Source: UBA1672 sp964352375
GTDB lineage: Bacteria > Pseudomonadota > Alphaproteobacteria > Micavibrionales > Micavibrionaceae
DNA length: 7,631 nt
Direction: 5' to 3'
Assembly: GCA_964352375.1 (NCBI GenBank)
Contig: CAYGSA010000083.1
Coordinates: 1 to 7,631, forward strand
In this document: positions 1-5,469 of the stretch, one piece after another
Layout: every line of letters begins with the position of its first letter
Position numbering within the stretch: position 1 is the stretch's first letter
Position numbers and translations under genes: made by a program
The notes under the pieces: generated by a model
What the model saw: only the letters and a program-made list of their open reading frames with translations
Told to the model about the DNA's origin: nothing
The model's database searches: none

Positions 1-780
1 AATCTCACCCGCCCGCACATCAGACAGCAACGCCTCTTGCGTCTGCCTCAACGCGGCAACCTCACCGCGAATTTGCGTCACTAAAATCTGGCTTGGCGCC
101 GTTTCAGGCAAAACACTCGGAGTACTTTGCGCAATAATCGGCTGGCTCAGCGGGAGCTGCGCTGCAATCGTGCGCAACGGGACACGCGTCTCAATCACAG
201 GTAAAGAGCCACGTAAATCAGGCGCCTCTGTGCCTTGTGGTAAATGAAAGAGAGCCTGCGGAGCAGGGGGCGTAAAAGCCGCAGGCTGAACAGGAATCTG
301 AACCGTAAGCGTCGCCTCAGTGATCGTCACAAAAGGCTGTGCAAGTGAAGGAATTGACGCGCGAGCCAGAGGCGTCACTGCCAAACGCGGCGCATCCAAA
401 AGCTCAAAATTAGAGAGCGGCGTGGCAAGGTCTGCATGCACAAAAGGCTGTAATAAGGGCGGCGCTGGCGTATCGCTCAACAACCGGATAAGCGCATTTT
501 GCGGCGGGTTGCCATTTTCGATGCGCACGCTCACCGTATCTCCGGGAGTGAAAGAAAGCGAGGTCTGTAAGGTCAAATCACCGCTCTCCGCGCGCAAAGT
601 TAACACGCCGTCAGTGCTCTGCCGAACAACATCCGCGACCAATGTTTGTGTCAGGGAAAGATTTTGATACTCAGTTGGGATTTCCACGATCTGCGCGTTG
701 GGCGGCTGCGCAGGCTGCGCGGTTTGCGGCGTTAAAATCTGCGCAAGAACAGCAGGCGGCAATGCAGGCGTATCACTCAT
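1..780 (-). CDS. Pro/Gln-rich protein, N-terminal 260 codons (FliK-like candidate, partial)
   Basis: The reading frame starts at the ATG at 778-780 (MSDTPALPPAVLAQILTPQT) and stays open for 260 codons to the left edge, so the C-terminus is missing. The visible part is rich in Pro, Gln, Ala and Thr. A short beta-like segment at residues 40-90 contains DGVLTLRAESGDLTLQT and TPGDTVSVRIENG, the 'G-x-L-x-L ... L-x-x-G-x-x-V-x-L' pattern often seen near the N-terminus of alphaproteobacterial proteins annotated as hook-length control protein FliK. FliK measures the hook and switches export substrate through a conserved C-terminal domain, which is not in view, so this name is an inference. The gene lies 40 bp after flhG on the same strand and may be cotranscribed. 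The ribosome binding site is weak (TTAGG very close to the ATG), but no other in-frame start fits better. No signal peptide is seen. Confidence 0.7.
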   Translation of the reverse strand, partial: MSDTPALPPAVLAQILTPQTAQPAQPPNAQIVEIPTEYQNLSLTQTLVADVVRQSTDGVLTLRAESGDLTLQTSLSFTPGDTVSVRIENGNPPQNALIRLLSDTPAPPLLQPFVHADLATPLSNFELLDAPRLAVTPLARASIPSLAQPFVTITEATLTVQIPVQPAAFTPPAPQALFHLPQGTEAPDLRGSLPVIETRVPLRTIAAQLPLSQPIIAQSTPSVLPETAPSQILVTQIRGEVAALRQTQEALLSDVRAGEI

Positions 781-820
781 AACCTAAGTGTAGCGCATAT
801 CTAAAGGGGAGAGAATAAGT

Positions 821-1654
821 TTAAGCACTCACGCTGCGGCGCTGTGCGTTTTGGACATTATTCCAGACCGTCTTCGCAATTTTCTCAACATCCATGGCCG
901 CCTCGGCGTTTGGCGTGCGAATAAGGATAGGCGTTTGCGCCCGAATGGTTTCCTTGACCTTCGTATCCGAACGGATCATCCCGCAAAGCGGCGGAGAGAG
1001 TTTCAAAAAGTTTTCGCAAGCCTTCAAAAGCGTCTTGTAGGTTTTCTCGCCTTCACTAATGCTAGAGGCCATATTCACAACGATATTCACATTCTTTGAC
1101 ATGCCCGCCGCGTTCCCCAGCTTGATAAACGCATACGCATCGGTCAAAGAGGTCGGCTCATCAGTCGTAATAAGCAGCGTAGAGCTGGCCGTCGCCGAAA
1201 GCATCCGCACCGTGCGATCAACCCCCGCGCCAAGATCGGCAATCACAACATCATACTCGCTGGAAATATCCAAAATCTGATCACGTAAAATCGCCAAACG
1301 TTGCGAGGGCAGGGCGGATAATGAAGCCTGACCAGAGCGACCGGCAACAATATCAAATCCACCTTCTTCATAACGTTGAACAACTTTATCAAGCCCCAAG
1401 CGCCCCCGAATAACATCATTCAAATCTCGCTTTGGCATCAAACCAAGCTGTACATCAACATTCGCGAGGCCCAAATCGCCATCAAACAATAAAACGCGCT
1501 TACCCATTTTCGTCAGCGCATGGGCAAGGGTAATTGAAAACCATGTCTTCCCGACACCGCCCTTACCACTGCCCACGGCAATGATGTTCGCGCTACGTTT
1601 TTCTGACGGTCGCGCGGGGGAGGGTGAATTTGATCTAAGCGAAGGTCCTGTCAT
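821..1654 (-). CDS. flhG: FlhG, MinD/ParA-type ATPase controlling flagellar number
   Basis: 277-residue P-loop ATPase of the MinD/ParA group (also called FleN, YlxH or MinD2). It has the deviant Walker A GSGKGGVGKT at 28-37, a switch I region DGDLGLANVD at 58-67 and a switch II motif DLGAGVD at 140-146, where most relatives have DTGAG. FlhG proteins dimerise on ATP at the membrane and restrain FlhF and flagellar gene expression, which limits flagellar number. The last 30 residues (AAMDVEKIAKTVWNNVQNAQRR) could form the amphipathic membrane-targeting helix. The N-terminal extension (residues 1-22, Ser/Pro-rich) lacks the DQAxxLR-type motif by which known FlhG proteins stimulate the FlhF GTPase. 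The ATG follows the flhF TAA with no gap, and an AGGA at about nine bases upstream lies inside flhF, so the two are translationally coupled. The neighbour flhF separates it from ordinary chromosome-partitioning ParA or MinD. Confidence 0.93.
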   Translation of the reverse strand: MTGPSLRSNSPSPARPSEKRSANIIAVGSGKGGVGKTWFSITLAHALTKMGKRVLLFDGDLGLANVDVQLGLMPKRDLNDVIRGRLGLDKVVQRYEEGGFDIVAGRSGQASLSALPSQRLAILRDQILDISSEYDVVIADLGAGVDRTVRMLSATASSTLLITTDEPTSLTDAYAFIKLGNAAGMSKNVNIVVNMASSISEGEKTYKTLLKACENFLKLSPPLCGMIRSDTKVKETIRAQTPILIRTPNAEAAMDVEKIAKTVWNNVQNAQRRSVSA

Positions 1655-2674
1655 TTATCGTGTTCCTGTTCTGCGCAGTATCATAGCATCATTTCCTGAT
1701 TTGTGTAGTCGTCCGCCCAACATACGTGCAAGAGATGTGGGTGAAATTGGCGAAAGCCCCTCGGCAACCTTAGGTGTATTGCTAACATCAGAGAAACTAA
1801 GCCCTCCCTGATGCGCAGCGGCTAAAATACTACCCAGCCGTCGTGCAATATCTACGCGTGTAACCAAAACTTCCGCAACGCCAATCGTCGCAAAAACCCG
1901 CGCCATCTCGCCCGCCTCATCGGCATCAATGCCTGCAGGCATAACCATAACAGGGCGCGTCTCCGCAGAATGCACAAGTTTCGCAAGCGCCTTAACATCG
2001 TCTTTCTGGAACGGATTCAAACCGGCTGTATCAATAATAACCTGATCTTTTTCCCTCGAAAGTTTAAGGCAAAGTGCGCGGAGCTCCTCTGGGCTGCTCG
2101 CTTTCAGCAAATCAATCTCTAGCAAGCTCGTAAAGGCCTGTAATTGCTCCACCCCACCAGCGCGCACTGTATCGGTTGTGATAACCCCAACATCAAGCCC
2201 GTTCATCGCGCCGCGCGCGGCAAGTTTCGCCGTCGCCAAAGTCTTTCCCGAACCTGGCGCACCAACCATTAAAATAGGCTTATGATACCGCGTAATCGGC
2301 AATGCACGGAACGAGAATAAATGTTCCAGCGTGGCCACCAAAGCCTCGCCCACATCTCCAAAACCAATCACGGTCGCGCAAGAGACAACATTATCAATGA
2401 CATCTTCGGGCACGCCATGGCGCAACATAATATCGGTTAGCTCTTCCGCAACCGCATCCGTATCCTGCTCATCATCATATTGCAGCCAACTATCCTCACC
2501 TGCAACAGCTTGATCCTCGGCAATTTCAAACGCAGGCTCGATTGCCGCAGTCACACGGACGCCCTGGTCACGCTCATCATGAGTCGCCACGATAACTGCA
2601 TCATCACCTAAGGAATCCCTTATCATCTGCATTGCCTCTGTCATTGTATTGGCATGGAAAGTTTTTAGCCGCAT
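1655..2674 (-). CDS. flhF: FlhF, SRP-type GTPase for flagellar placement
   Basis: 339-residue member of the SRP GTPase family (with Ffh and FtsY) that marks the cell pole for flagellar assembly. The start is the typical FlhF N-terminus MRLKTFHANTMTEAM. A short acidic linker (about 50-80) is followed by the helical N domain (about 70-125) and the G domain: G1 GAPGSGKT at 138-145, the DTVRAGGVEQL stretch at 168-178 (canonically DTYRIGAVEQL), G3 DTAG at 215-218 and G4 TRVD at 272-275 (canonically TKxD), followed by the family-typical ARRLGS. It is shorter than many FlhF proteins, mostly through a compact N-terminal basic region. The gene is normally next to flhA; here 2.7 kb of unrelated genes intervenes, so it probably relies on a promoter in the AT-rich stretch upstream. 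No clear Shine-Dalgarno sequence precedes the ATG, but the conserved N-terminus leaves no doubt about the start. Confidence 0.95.
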   Translation of the reverse strand: MRLKTFHANTMTEAMQMIRDSLGDDAVIVATHDERDQGVRVTAAIEPAFEIAEDQAVAGEDSWLQYDDEQDTDAVAEELTDIMLRHGVPEDVIDNVVSCATVIGFGDVGEALVATLEHLFSFRALPITRYHKPILMVGAPGSGKTLATAKLAARGAMNGLDVGVITTDTVRAGGVEQLQAFTSLLEIDLLKASSPEELRALCLKLSREKDQVIIDTAGLNPFQKDDVKALAKLVHSAETRPVMVMPAGIDADEAGEMARVFATIGVAEVLVTRVDIARRLGSILAAAHQGGLSFSDVSNTPKVAEGLSPISPTSLARMLGGRLHKSGNDAMILRRTGTR

Positions 2675-2718
2675 AGAAAATTCGAACTCGAATCGGGTTA
2701 AGTATATGATTAATGATT

Positions 2719-2747
2719 ATTATATACTAGGGTATTTATACAGAAAA
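2719..2747 (-). promoter_or_regulatory. Candidate flhF-flhG promoter
   Basis: Reading the minus strand, a perfect TATAAT lies at 2724-2719. TTTTCT at 2747-2742, 17 bp upstream, is a poor -35 (three of six matches to TTGACA). A start of transcription near 2712 would give a leader of about 37 bases before the flhF ATG. The stretch is AT-rich, so a chance TATAAT is quite possible. The call is supported mainly by the need for a promoter once flhF is cut off from flhA. Confidence 0.3.
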
Positions 2748-2830
2748 ATGTTATAATTTTTGTGATTTTTCTGAAATAGTGATTTCAAATAAGAATAGTA
2801 CATTCTGATTTGGAATTGTACCGAGCAAGT

Positions 2831-2893
2831 GCGAAGCAACGCATCGCGTTGTTCGCTTTAATAGAGCAAACAAATCCTTTGGATTTGCTTTGC
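2831..2893. repeat. Two adjacent hairpins, each with a single-base bulge
   Basis: The first inverted repeat (2831-2856) pairs GCGAAGCAACGC with GCGTTGTTCGC around an ATC loop, leaving one unpaired G. The second (2866-2893) pairs GCAAACAAATCC with GGATTTGCTTTGC around a TTT loop, leaving one unpaired C. The matching architecture of long near-perfect arms, tiny loop and one bulge suggests folding that has been kept, as in REP-type intergenic elements or structured leaders. Neither is followed by a T-run on either strand, so they do not look like intrinsic terminators. Confidence 0.6.
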
Positions 2894-2894
2894 A

Positions 2895-2937
2895 AGGCGG
2901 CCAATAGGCCGAAAGCCTCCCCGGCGATTAGGGGGGC
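2895..2937. repeat. GC-rich inverted repeats (overlapping alternative stems)
   Basis: GGCC (2899-2902) and GGCC (2907-2910) pair around AATA. AGGC at 2895-2898 can extend this by pairing with GCCT at 2915-2918 across an internal GAAA. The same GCCT also starts another stem, GCCTCCC (2915-2921) with GGGGGGC (2931-2937), containing one T-G wobble and a nine-base loop. The two stems share 2915-2918 and so exclude each other, which is the arrangement expected of a two-state leader but is also easily produced in GC-rich sequence by chance. Confidence 0.45.
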
Positions 2938-2963
2938 TTACTAAAATGTACATTTTAGTAAGC
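2936..2963. promoter_or_regulatory. Perfect 28-bp palindrome, operator-like
   Basis: A perfect palindrome with 14-base arms and no spacer, outer sequence GCTTACTAAAATG and centre TGTACA. It ends 11 bases before the GGGAG ribosome binding site of the secreted-protein gene. CATAAT at 2963-2968, five of six matches to a -10 box, overlaps its last base. A dimeric regulator bound here would cover the promoter zone. Read as RNA it would instead be a 14-bp hairpin just before the ribosome binding site. No T-run follows, so it is not a usual terminator. The palindrome is certain; its role is inferred. Confidence 0.6.
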
Positions 2964-2974
2964 ATAATATAAAC

Positions 2975-2979
2975 GGGAG
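2975..2979 (+). promoter_or_regulatory. Ribosome binding site GGGAG for the secreted-protein gene
   Basis: GGGAG lies six bases before the ATG at 2986. It is the best Shine-Dalgarno sequence among the central genes, and it supports this start together with the signal peptide that begins there. Confidence 0.7.
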
Positions 2980-2985
2980 CTTATA

Positions 2986-3516
2986 ATGCGTTACACATTG
3001 ATTTTACTATTCTTATGTATATCCATGCCATCTTTAGCGGCAGACAAGCTGACCGAAGACGGCATACGCAAATTTTATAAACGCGCCGCAGAAGTTCAAC
3101 TCGAAGGCGCAAAGCCCGCCATAGAGTTTTTCGAAAAGCACATTCACAAAGACGCGCAAATGACCTTAAATATGATTACAAATGTCAAAGGCGCCCCTCC
3201 GCAAAAAGAAACGGTCAAACACGATAAAAAATCACTGTTGAGGGATACGCGCACCGGCTATAAAACCAGCAAGCTAAACGACCTTGAAAACACGGTTCTA
3301 GCAATTAAAATTGCAAACGATGGAAAATCCGCCAAAGTAAAAGACACCACATACGGCTCATCAACCATGAACATCCCAACCCCTGGCGGTATTTTACCCT
3401 ATAACCTTGAGCAATCCATGCTCTGCGACGGCGAAATAGTGCTCGGCGATGACGGCACAATCCAAAGCAAAGACAGCACCTGCAATGTTGAGATGACAAT
3501 GACCCCGGTGGAGTAA
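2986..3516 (+). CDS. Small secreted protein of unknown function
   Basis: 176 residues with a clear Sec signal peptide: basic start MRY, hydrophobic core TLILLFLCISMP, and likely cleavage in PSLAAD near residues 18-19. The mature part of about 157 residues is helical and charged at first (about 20-60), then richer in beta-type sequence. It has two cysteines, C147 (SMLCDGE) and C166 (DSTCNVE), which could form a disulfide in the periplasm. Family members are not recognised; a small NTF2-like fold is possible but not shown. The start is supported by GGGAG six bases upstream. The last 19 codons have a decayed second copy at 4520-4576 that keeps the second cysteine. It converges on the next gene with 58 bp between the stops. 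Plus strand against the flagellar genes, so it is not part of their operon. Confidence 0.85.
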   Translation: MRYTLILLFLCISMPSLAADKLTEDGIRKFYKRAAEVQLEGAKPAIEFFEKHIHKDAQMTLNMITNVKGAPPQKETVKHDKKSLLRDTRTGYKTSKLNDLENTVLAIKIANDGKSAKVKDTTYGSSTMNIPTPGGILPYNLEQSMLCDGEIVLGDDGTIQSKDSTCNVEMTMTPVE

Positions 3517-3574
3517 TAATCCGGTCTGAATCTGAAAACCGTGGAACAGATAAATTTCGAAAAAAATGAGCCAG

Positions 3575-4348
3575 TTAGTACAAACCACCGCCACCAATCC
3601 CAGGTTTACCAAGTGAAGCATCATCAGGCTTACGAAACGGATCTAAAGGCTCACCGGGAGATTGCGTAGCACCACCGCCATGAACAACACCTTTGCCTAT
3701 TTCATTACTGCAATTGTCGTGAACATTCTGTTCCCAACCTTCTGCAACAGCACGTAAAACAGAAAACTCCGCCCTGGTTTGGGGATCTTGCATGGATTGA
3801 TTAATAAAAGCATCCTTCTGTTGATCTGTGAGGCCATCAGGATATTGAAGTTGTCCTTCACCAGTTTTCAGATAATCATCAAGTTCGGAGCGCAACATTG
3901 TCCGAATACCGTCCTCACTAAAATCAACATTATCCAGTGTGTTAACGCCGCGAACAACATCATCAAAATCCATCAGATGAAACGCTGCCGCGCCGCGCGC
4001 GATGTCTATATCTGTAACGGGAGCGCTCAAAAAAGGAACATCGATCTGCCGGGGGAGATTATAGTCTGCTAAAATTCCGGCAACAGTCTCAGCTTTTGGT
4101 GTATTAAGGTCCATGGTTTTAAACGCATCAGGCGCAGTCAACTCAGTATGGCCCATAATGCCGAGTAAAGTGATTGCTTCATCACGATCCAACTGACCAT
4201 CAGATAACCATTCGCCGGGGGCTTTTCCGGTTGAGGCCTGATAAAAAATGCCTATAAAACCCGTATCGTCTTTTGTGGCTAACTCCAAAGAACACTCAAA
4301 ACCTAACGCGTTTGCATCCCCATTCAAAACATCAAAAAACTCACCCAT
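3575..4348 (-). CDS. Acidic hypothetical protein, Gly/Pro-rich C-terminus
   Basis: 257 residues; I do not recognise the family. There is no signal peptide or membrane segment. The body is acidic and apparently helical (about 50-210). One stretch, DGQLDRDE at 50-57, resembles the second half of an EF-hand loop (D-G-x-L-x-x-x-E), but the first half (EWLS at 46-49) lacks the usual Asp residues, so calcium binding is unlikely without a partner site. From about residue 218 the sequence becomes low-complexity with GGG and Pro-Gly repeats and ends in GIGGGGLY. The ATG at 4346-4348 has AGGG eight bases upstream, a reasonable ribosome binding site. It converges with the secreted-protein gene and diverges from the metalloprotease gene. 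No similarity is seen between this protein and either neighbour. A cytoplasmic or non-classically exported role is equally possible. Confidence 0.75.
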   Translation of the reverse strand: MGEFFDVLNGDANALGFECSLELATKDDTGFIGIFYQASTGKAPGEWLSDGQLDRDEAITLLGIMGHTELTAPDAFKTMDLNTPKAETVAGILADYNLPRQIDVPFLSAPVTDIDIARGAAAFHLMDFDDVVRGVNTLDNVDFSEDGIRTMLRSELDDYLKTGEGQLQYPDGLTDQQKDAFINQSMQDPQTRAEFSVLRAVAEGWEQNVHDNCSNEIGKGVVHGGGATQSPGEPLDPFRKPDDASLGKPGIGGGGLY

Positions 4349-4387
4349 TTTGAAACCCTATTCTATAATTAAAATTTCTACACGACC

Positions 4388-4416
4388 AATATATACATAT
4401 ATGCTGGATGATACAA
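4388..4416 (-). promoter_or_regulatory. Candidate promoter for the acidic hypothetical gene
   Basis: On the minus strand TTGTAT (4416-4411) and TATATT (4393-4388) are separated by 17 bp. They match three and five of six consensus positions. The predicted start of transcription near 4381 would give a leader of about 33 bases that includes the AGGG ribosome binding site. The region is rich in alternating A and T, so chance matches are likely. Confidence 0.25.
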
Positions 4417-4441
4417 TTTCTTTAACATAAGTTTTGTAAGG

Positions 4442-4511
4442 AATCAAACCTGTCCAACCGTCTTGATCCGCGCCTTCGGGTGCACTTCATTCTGGCTCAT
4501 CACCACGGTTT
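4442..4511 (-). repeat. Copy of the 3' end of flhA (direct repeat, left copy)
   Basis: Matches 5400-5469 at 69 of 70 positions by direct comparison. Read on the minus strand it encodes the last 21 residues of FlhA (TVVMSQNEVHPKARIKTVGQV) and its TGA stop. The one difference (4504 against 5462) is synonymous, GTG for GTT at V683. Similarity ends abruptly on both sides. There is no start codon or upstream coding sequence, so this is an inert fragment. Both copies have the same orientation, 958 bp apart. They bracket the paralogue relic and the metalloprotease gene, so recombination between them would delete both. Confidence 0.95.
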
Positions 4512-4513
4512 TT

Positions 4514-4576
4514 GGTTTGATCCAAGCCAAAGACAGCACATGTAATGTTTAAGTGACGATGAAGCCTGTGAAGTAA
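4514..4576 (+). pseudogene. Relic of a second copy of the secreted-protein gene (3' end only)
   Basis: Reading from 4520, the frame gives IQAKDSTCNV, a stop (TAA at 4550-4552), then VTMKPVK and a final TAA at 4574-4576. The intact gene ends IQSKDSTCNV, E, MTMTPVE, stop. The two 57-base stretches align without gaps with 45 identical bases by hand count, many differences falling at third positions. The in-frame TAA replaces a GAG codon. The rest of the gene is missing: immediately upstream is the 70-bp flhA fragment. This is therefore the decayed tail of a diverged paralogue or allele of the gene at 2986-3516, cut by a rearrangement near 4512. Confidence 0.85.
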
Positions 4577-4583
4577 AGTTTGT

Positions 4584-4612
4584 TTGCAATTATGTAACCT
4601 ACAATATATCAT
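4584..4612 (+). promoter_or_regulatory. Candidate promoter giving a near-leaderless protease mRNA
   Basis: TTGCAA (4584-4589, four of six) and TATCAT (4607-4612, five of six) are separated by exactly 17 bp. Transcription would start near 4619, only a few bases before the ATG at 4622. That would fit the absence of a Shine-Dalgarno sequence before this gene. TACAAT at 4600-4605 is a competing -10 without a good -35. The AT-rich context lowers confidence. Confidence 0.3.
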
Positions 4613-4621
4613 GATTTTATT

Positions 4622-5401
4622 ATGGATGAGTTATGCAGACAGTTTTTAGTTTCCGCTGGATTCGCAAAAGATGCCAGTGGCCTTCCTGCTGGCCGTGACT
4701 TATTGAATGCTGACATCATAAAAATTGCGGTAATTAACCCCGAAACCTCGGGCGAATATTCACCTGACGTTCTATCAAGTGATCATTGGCAAGGTGCGCA
4801 AAATTCAATTGAGAGCAGATTGAAAATTGCAAGGAGAATGGGATATGGAGAGAACTTTGAAAGTGCCACACCAGATAAATTTCCAGATAACATGGAGAGT
4901 ACAATCTCAGGTGCGTTAGAGCATTGGTATTCTGGTCAAATTCAGTTTGTAGATATTTCAGATAATCCGGATATCACGTTTTTTAACATAGACACTAATC
5001 ATCCAGTTTTGGCAGGTGGTCTAGCCAGCTTCCCTTTGCATCAAAATGCGGAAGGCGTTACGCGGGGAACAGATTCACAATATATAGTTTTGAATTATAA
5101 TTCTTTCGGCAGTAACCGAGAGGCTGAGGGCAGAATATCACATGAGCTTGGCCATAACTTTGGTGGCTATCACCCTTTTACTGTTGCAAGCGAACTCGCC
5201 GACGAAAAGTCTTATAGATCTGCAACAACTAAATTTCCTGATGAAGAAACATTCCTTCATGCGCAATCAGAATGTAGCTTCACATCACAATACATCAAAC
5301 AAAACTTAGATGATATGGGCATCCTCGGATACGGAGAGCAATCCCATATGAGCTGGTACGATAACGCCATCAAAGGCGCAATCATGGGCGTGAACCAGTA
5401 A
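4622..5401 (+). CDS. Metzincin-type zinc metalloprotease
   Basis: 259 residues with the full metzincin signature HExxHxxGxxH as HELGHNFGGYH (174-184): H174, H178 and H184 should bind zinc and E175 should be the catalytic base. A Met-turn candidate SHMSWYD (M243) follows 59 residues later. Ahead of the motif, PDITFFNID (117-124) and GGLASFP (132-138) resemble the strand order before the active site in serralysin- and matrixin-like enzymes. Subfamily and substrate are unknown. Such bacterial enzymes are usually secreted, yet no signal peptide is seen (MDELCRQFLVSAGF), there is no Shine-Dalgarno sequence, and an in-frame TAA at 4595-4597 allows no longer form. The gene may thus be 5'-truncated, leaderless or secreted by another route. 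Its stop (5399-5401) abuts the flhA stop. Codon use looks more AT-rich than in flhA. It is flanked by 70-bp direct repeats, which suggests acquisition. Confidence 0.85.
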   Translation: MDELCRQFLVSAGFAKDASGLPAGRDLLNADIIKIAVINPETSGEYSPDVLSSDHWQGAQNSIESRLKIARRMGYGENFESATPDKFPDNMESTISGALEHWYSGQIQFVDISDNPDITFFNIDTNHPVLAGGLASFPLHQNAEGVTRGTDSQYIVLNYNSFGSNREAEGRISHELGHNFGGYHPFTVASELADEKSYRSATTKFPDEETFLHAQSECSFTSQYIKQNLDDMGILGYGEQSHMSWYDNAIKGAIMGVNQ

Positions 5402-5469
5402 TCAAACCTGTCCAACCGTCTTGATCCGCGCCTTCGGGTGCACTTCATTCTGGCTCATCACAACGGTTT
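5400..5469 (-). repeat. Direct repeat, right copy (functional 3' end of flhA)
   Basis: This is the copy of the 70-bp repeat that forms the real end of flhA (codons for T682-V702, stop TGA at 5402-5404). The repeat starts at 5400, inside the TAA stop codon of the metalloprotease gene (5399-5401), so the unrelated sequence joins the repeat exactly at the end of the protease coding region. The left copy is at 4442-4511. Confidence 0.95.

Larger units (their letters stand above)
2675..2985. other. 311-bp divergent intergenic region between flhF and the secreted-protein gene
   Basis: No gene is visible in either strand. The flhF-proximal half (2675-2820) is strongly AT-rich and holds a candidate minus-strand promoter. 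The other half (2831-2963) is an almost unbroken run of inverted repeats: hairpins at 2831-2856, 2866-2893, 2899-2910 and 2915-2937, then a perfect palindrome at 2936-2963. The change in base composition near 2820 is abrupt. The structured half could be a repeated intergenic element, a structured mRNA leader of the plus-strand gene, or a barrier to transcription between the two units. I cannot choose between these from one copy. Confidence 0.6.

Noticed and set aside
46..57. Calcium-binding EF-hand (residues 46-57 of the protein at 3575-4348)
   Set aside because: Only the D-G-x-L-x-x-x-E half is present; loop positions 1 and 3 are Glu and Leu, so it is at best degenerate.
320..667. Plus-strand open frame inside the left-edge gene
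   Set aside because: It is opposite a 260-codon open minus-strand frame with better start context and a recognisable Pro/Gln-rich composition.
2679..2697. tRNA T-arm-like sequence (GAGTTCGAA on the minus strand) upstream of flhF
   Set aside because: No acceptor stem, anticodon arm or D arm can be found around it; the AT-rich flank cannot form a cloverleaf.
3517..3574. Terminator between the convergent secreted-protein and acidic-protein genes
   Set aside because: Only a four- to five-base interrupted stem (CCGGT with ACCG) is visible, with no T-run in a suitable place on either strand.
3575..5401. Idea that the acidic protein and the metalloprotease are duplicated copies of one gene
   Set aside because: They lie on opposite strands and show no shared motifs or alignable stretches; only the flanking tails are duplicated.
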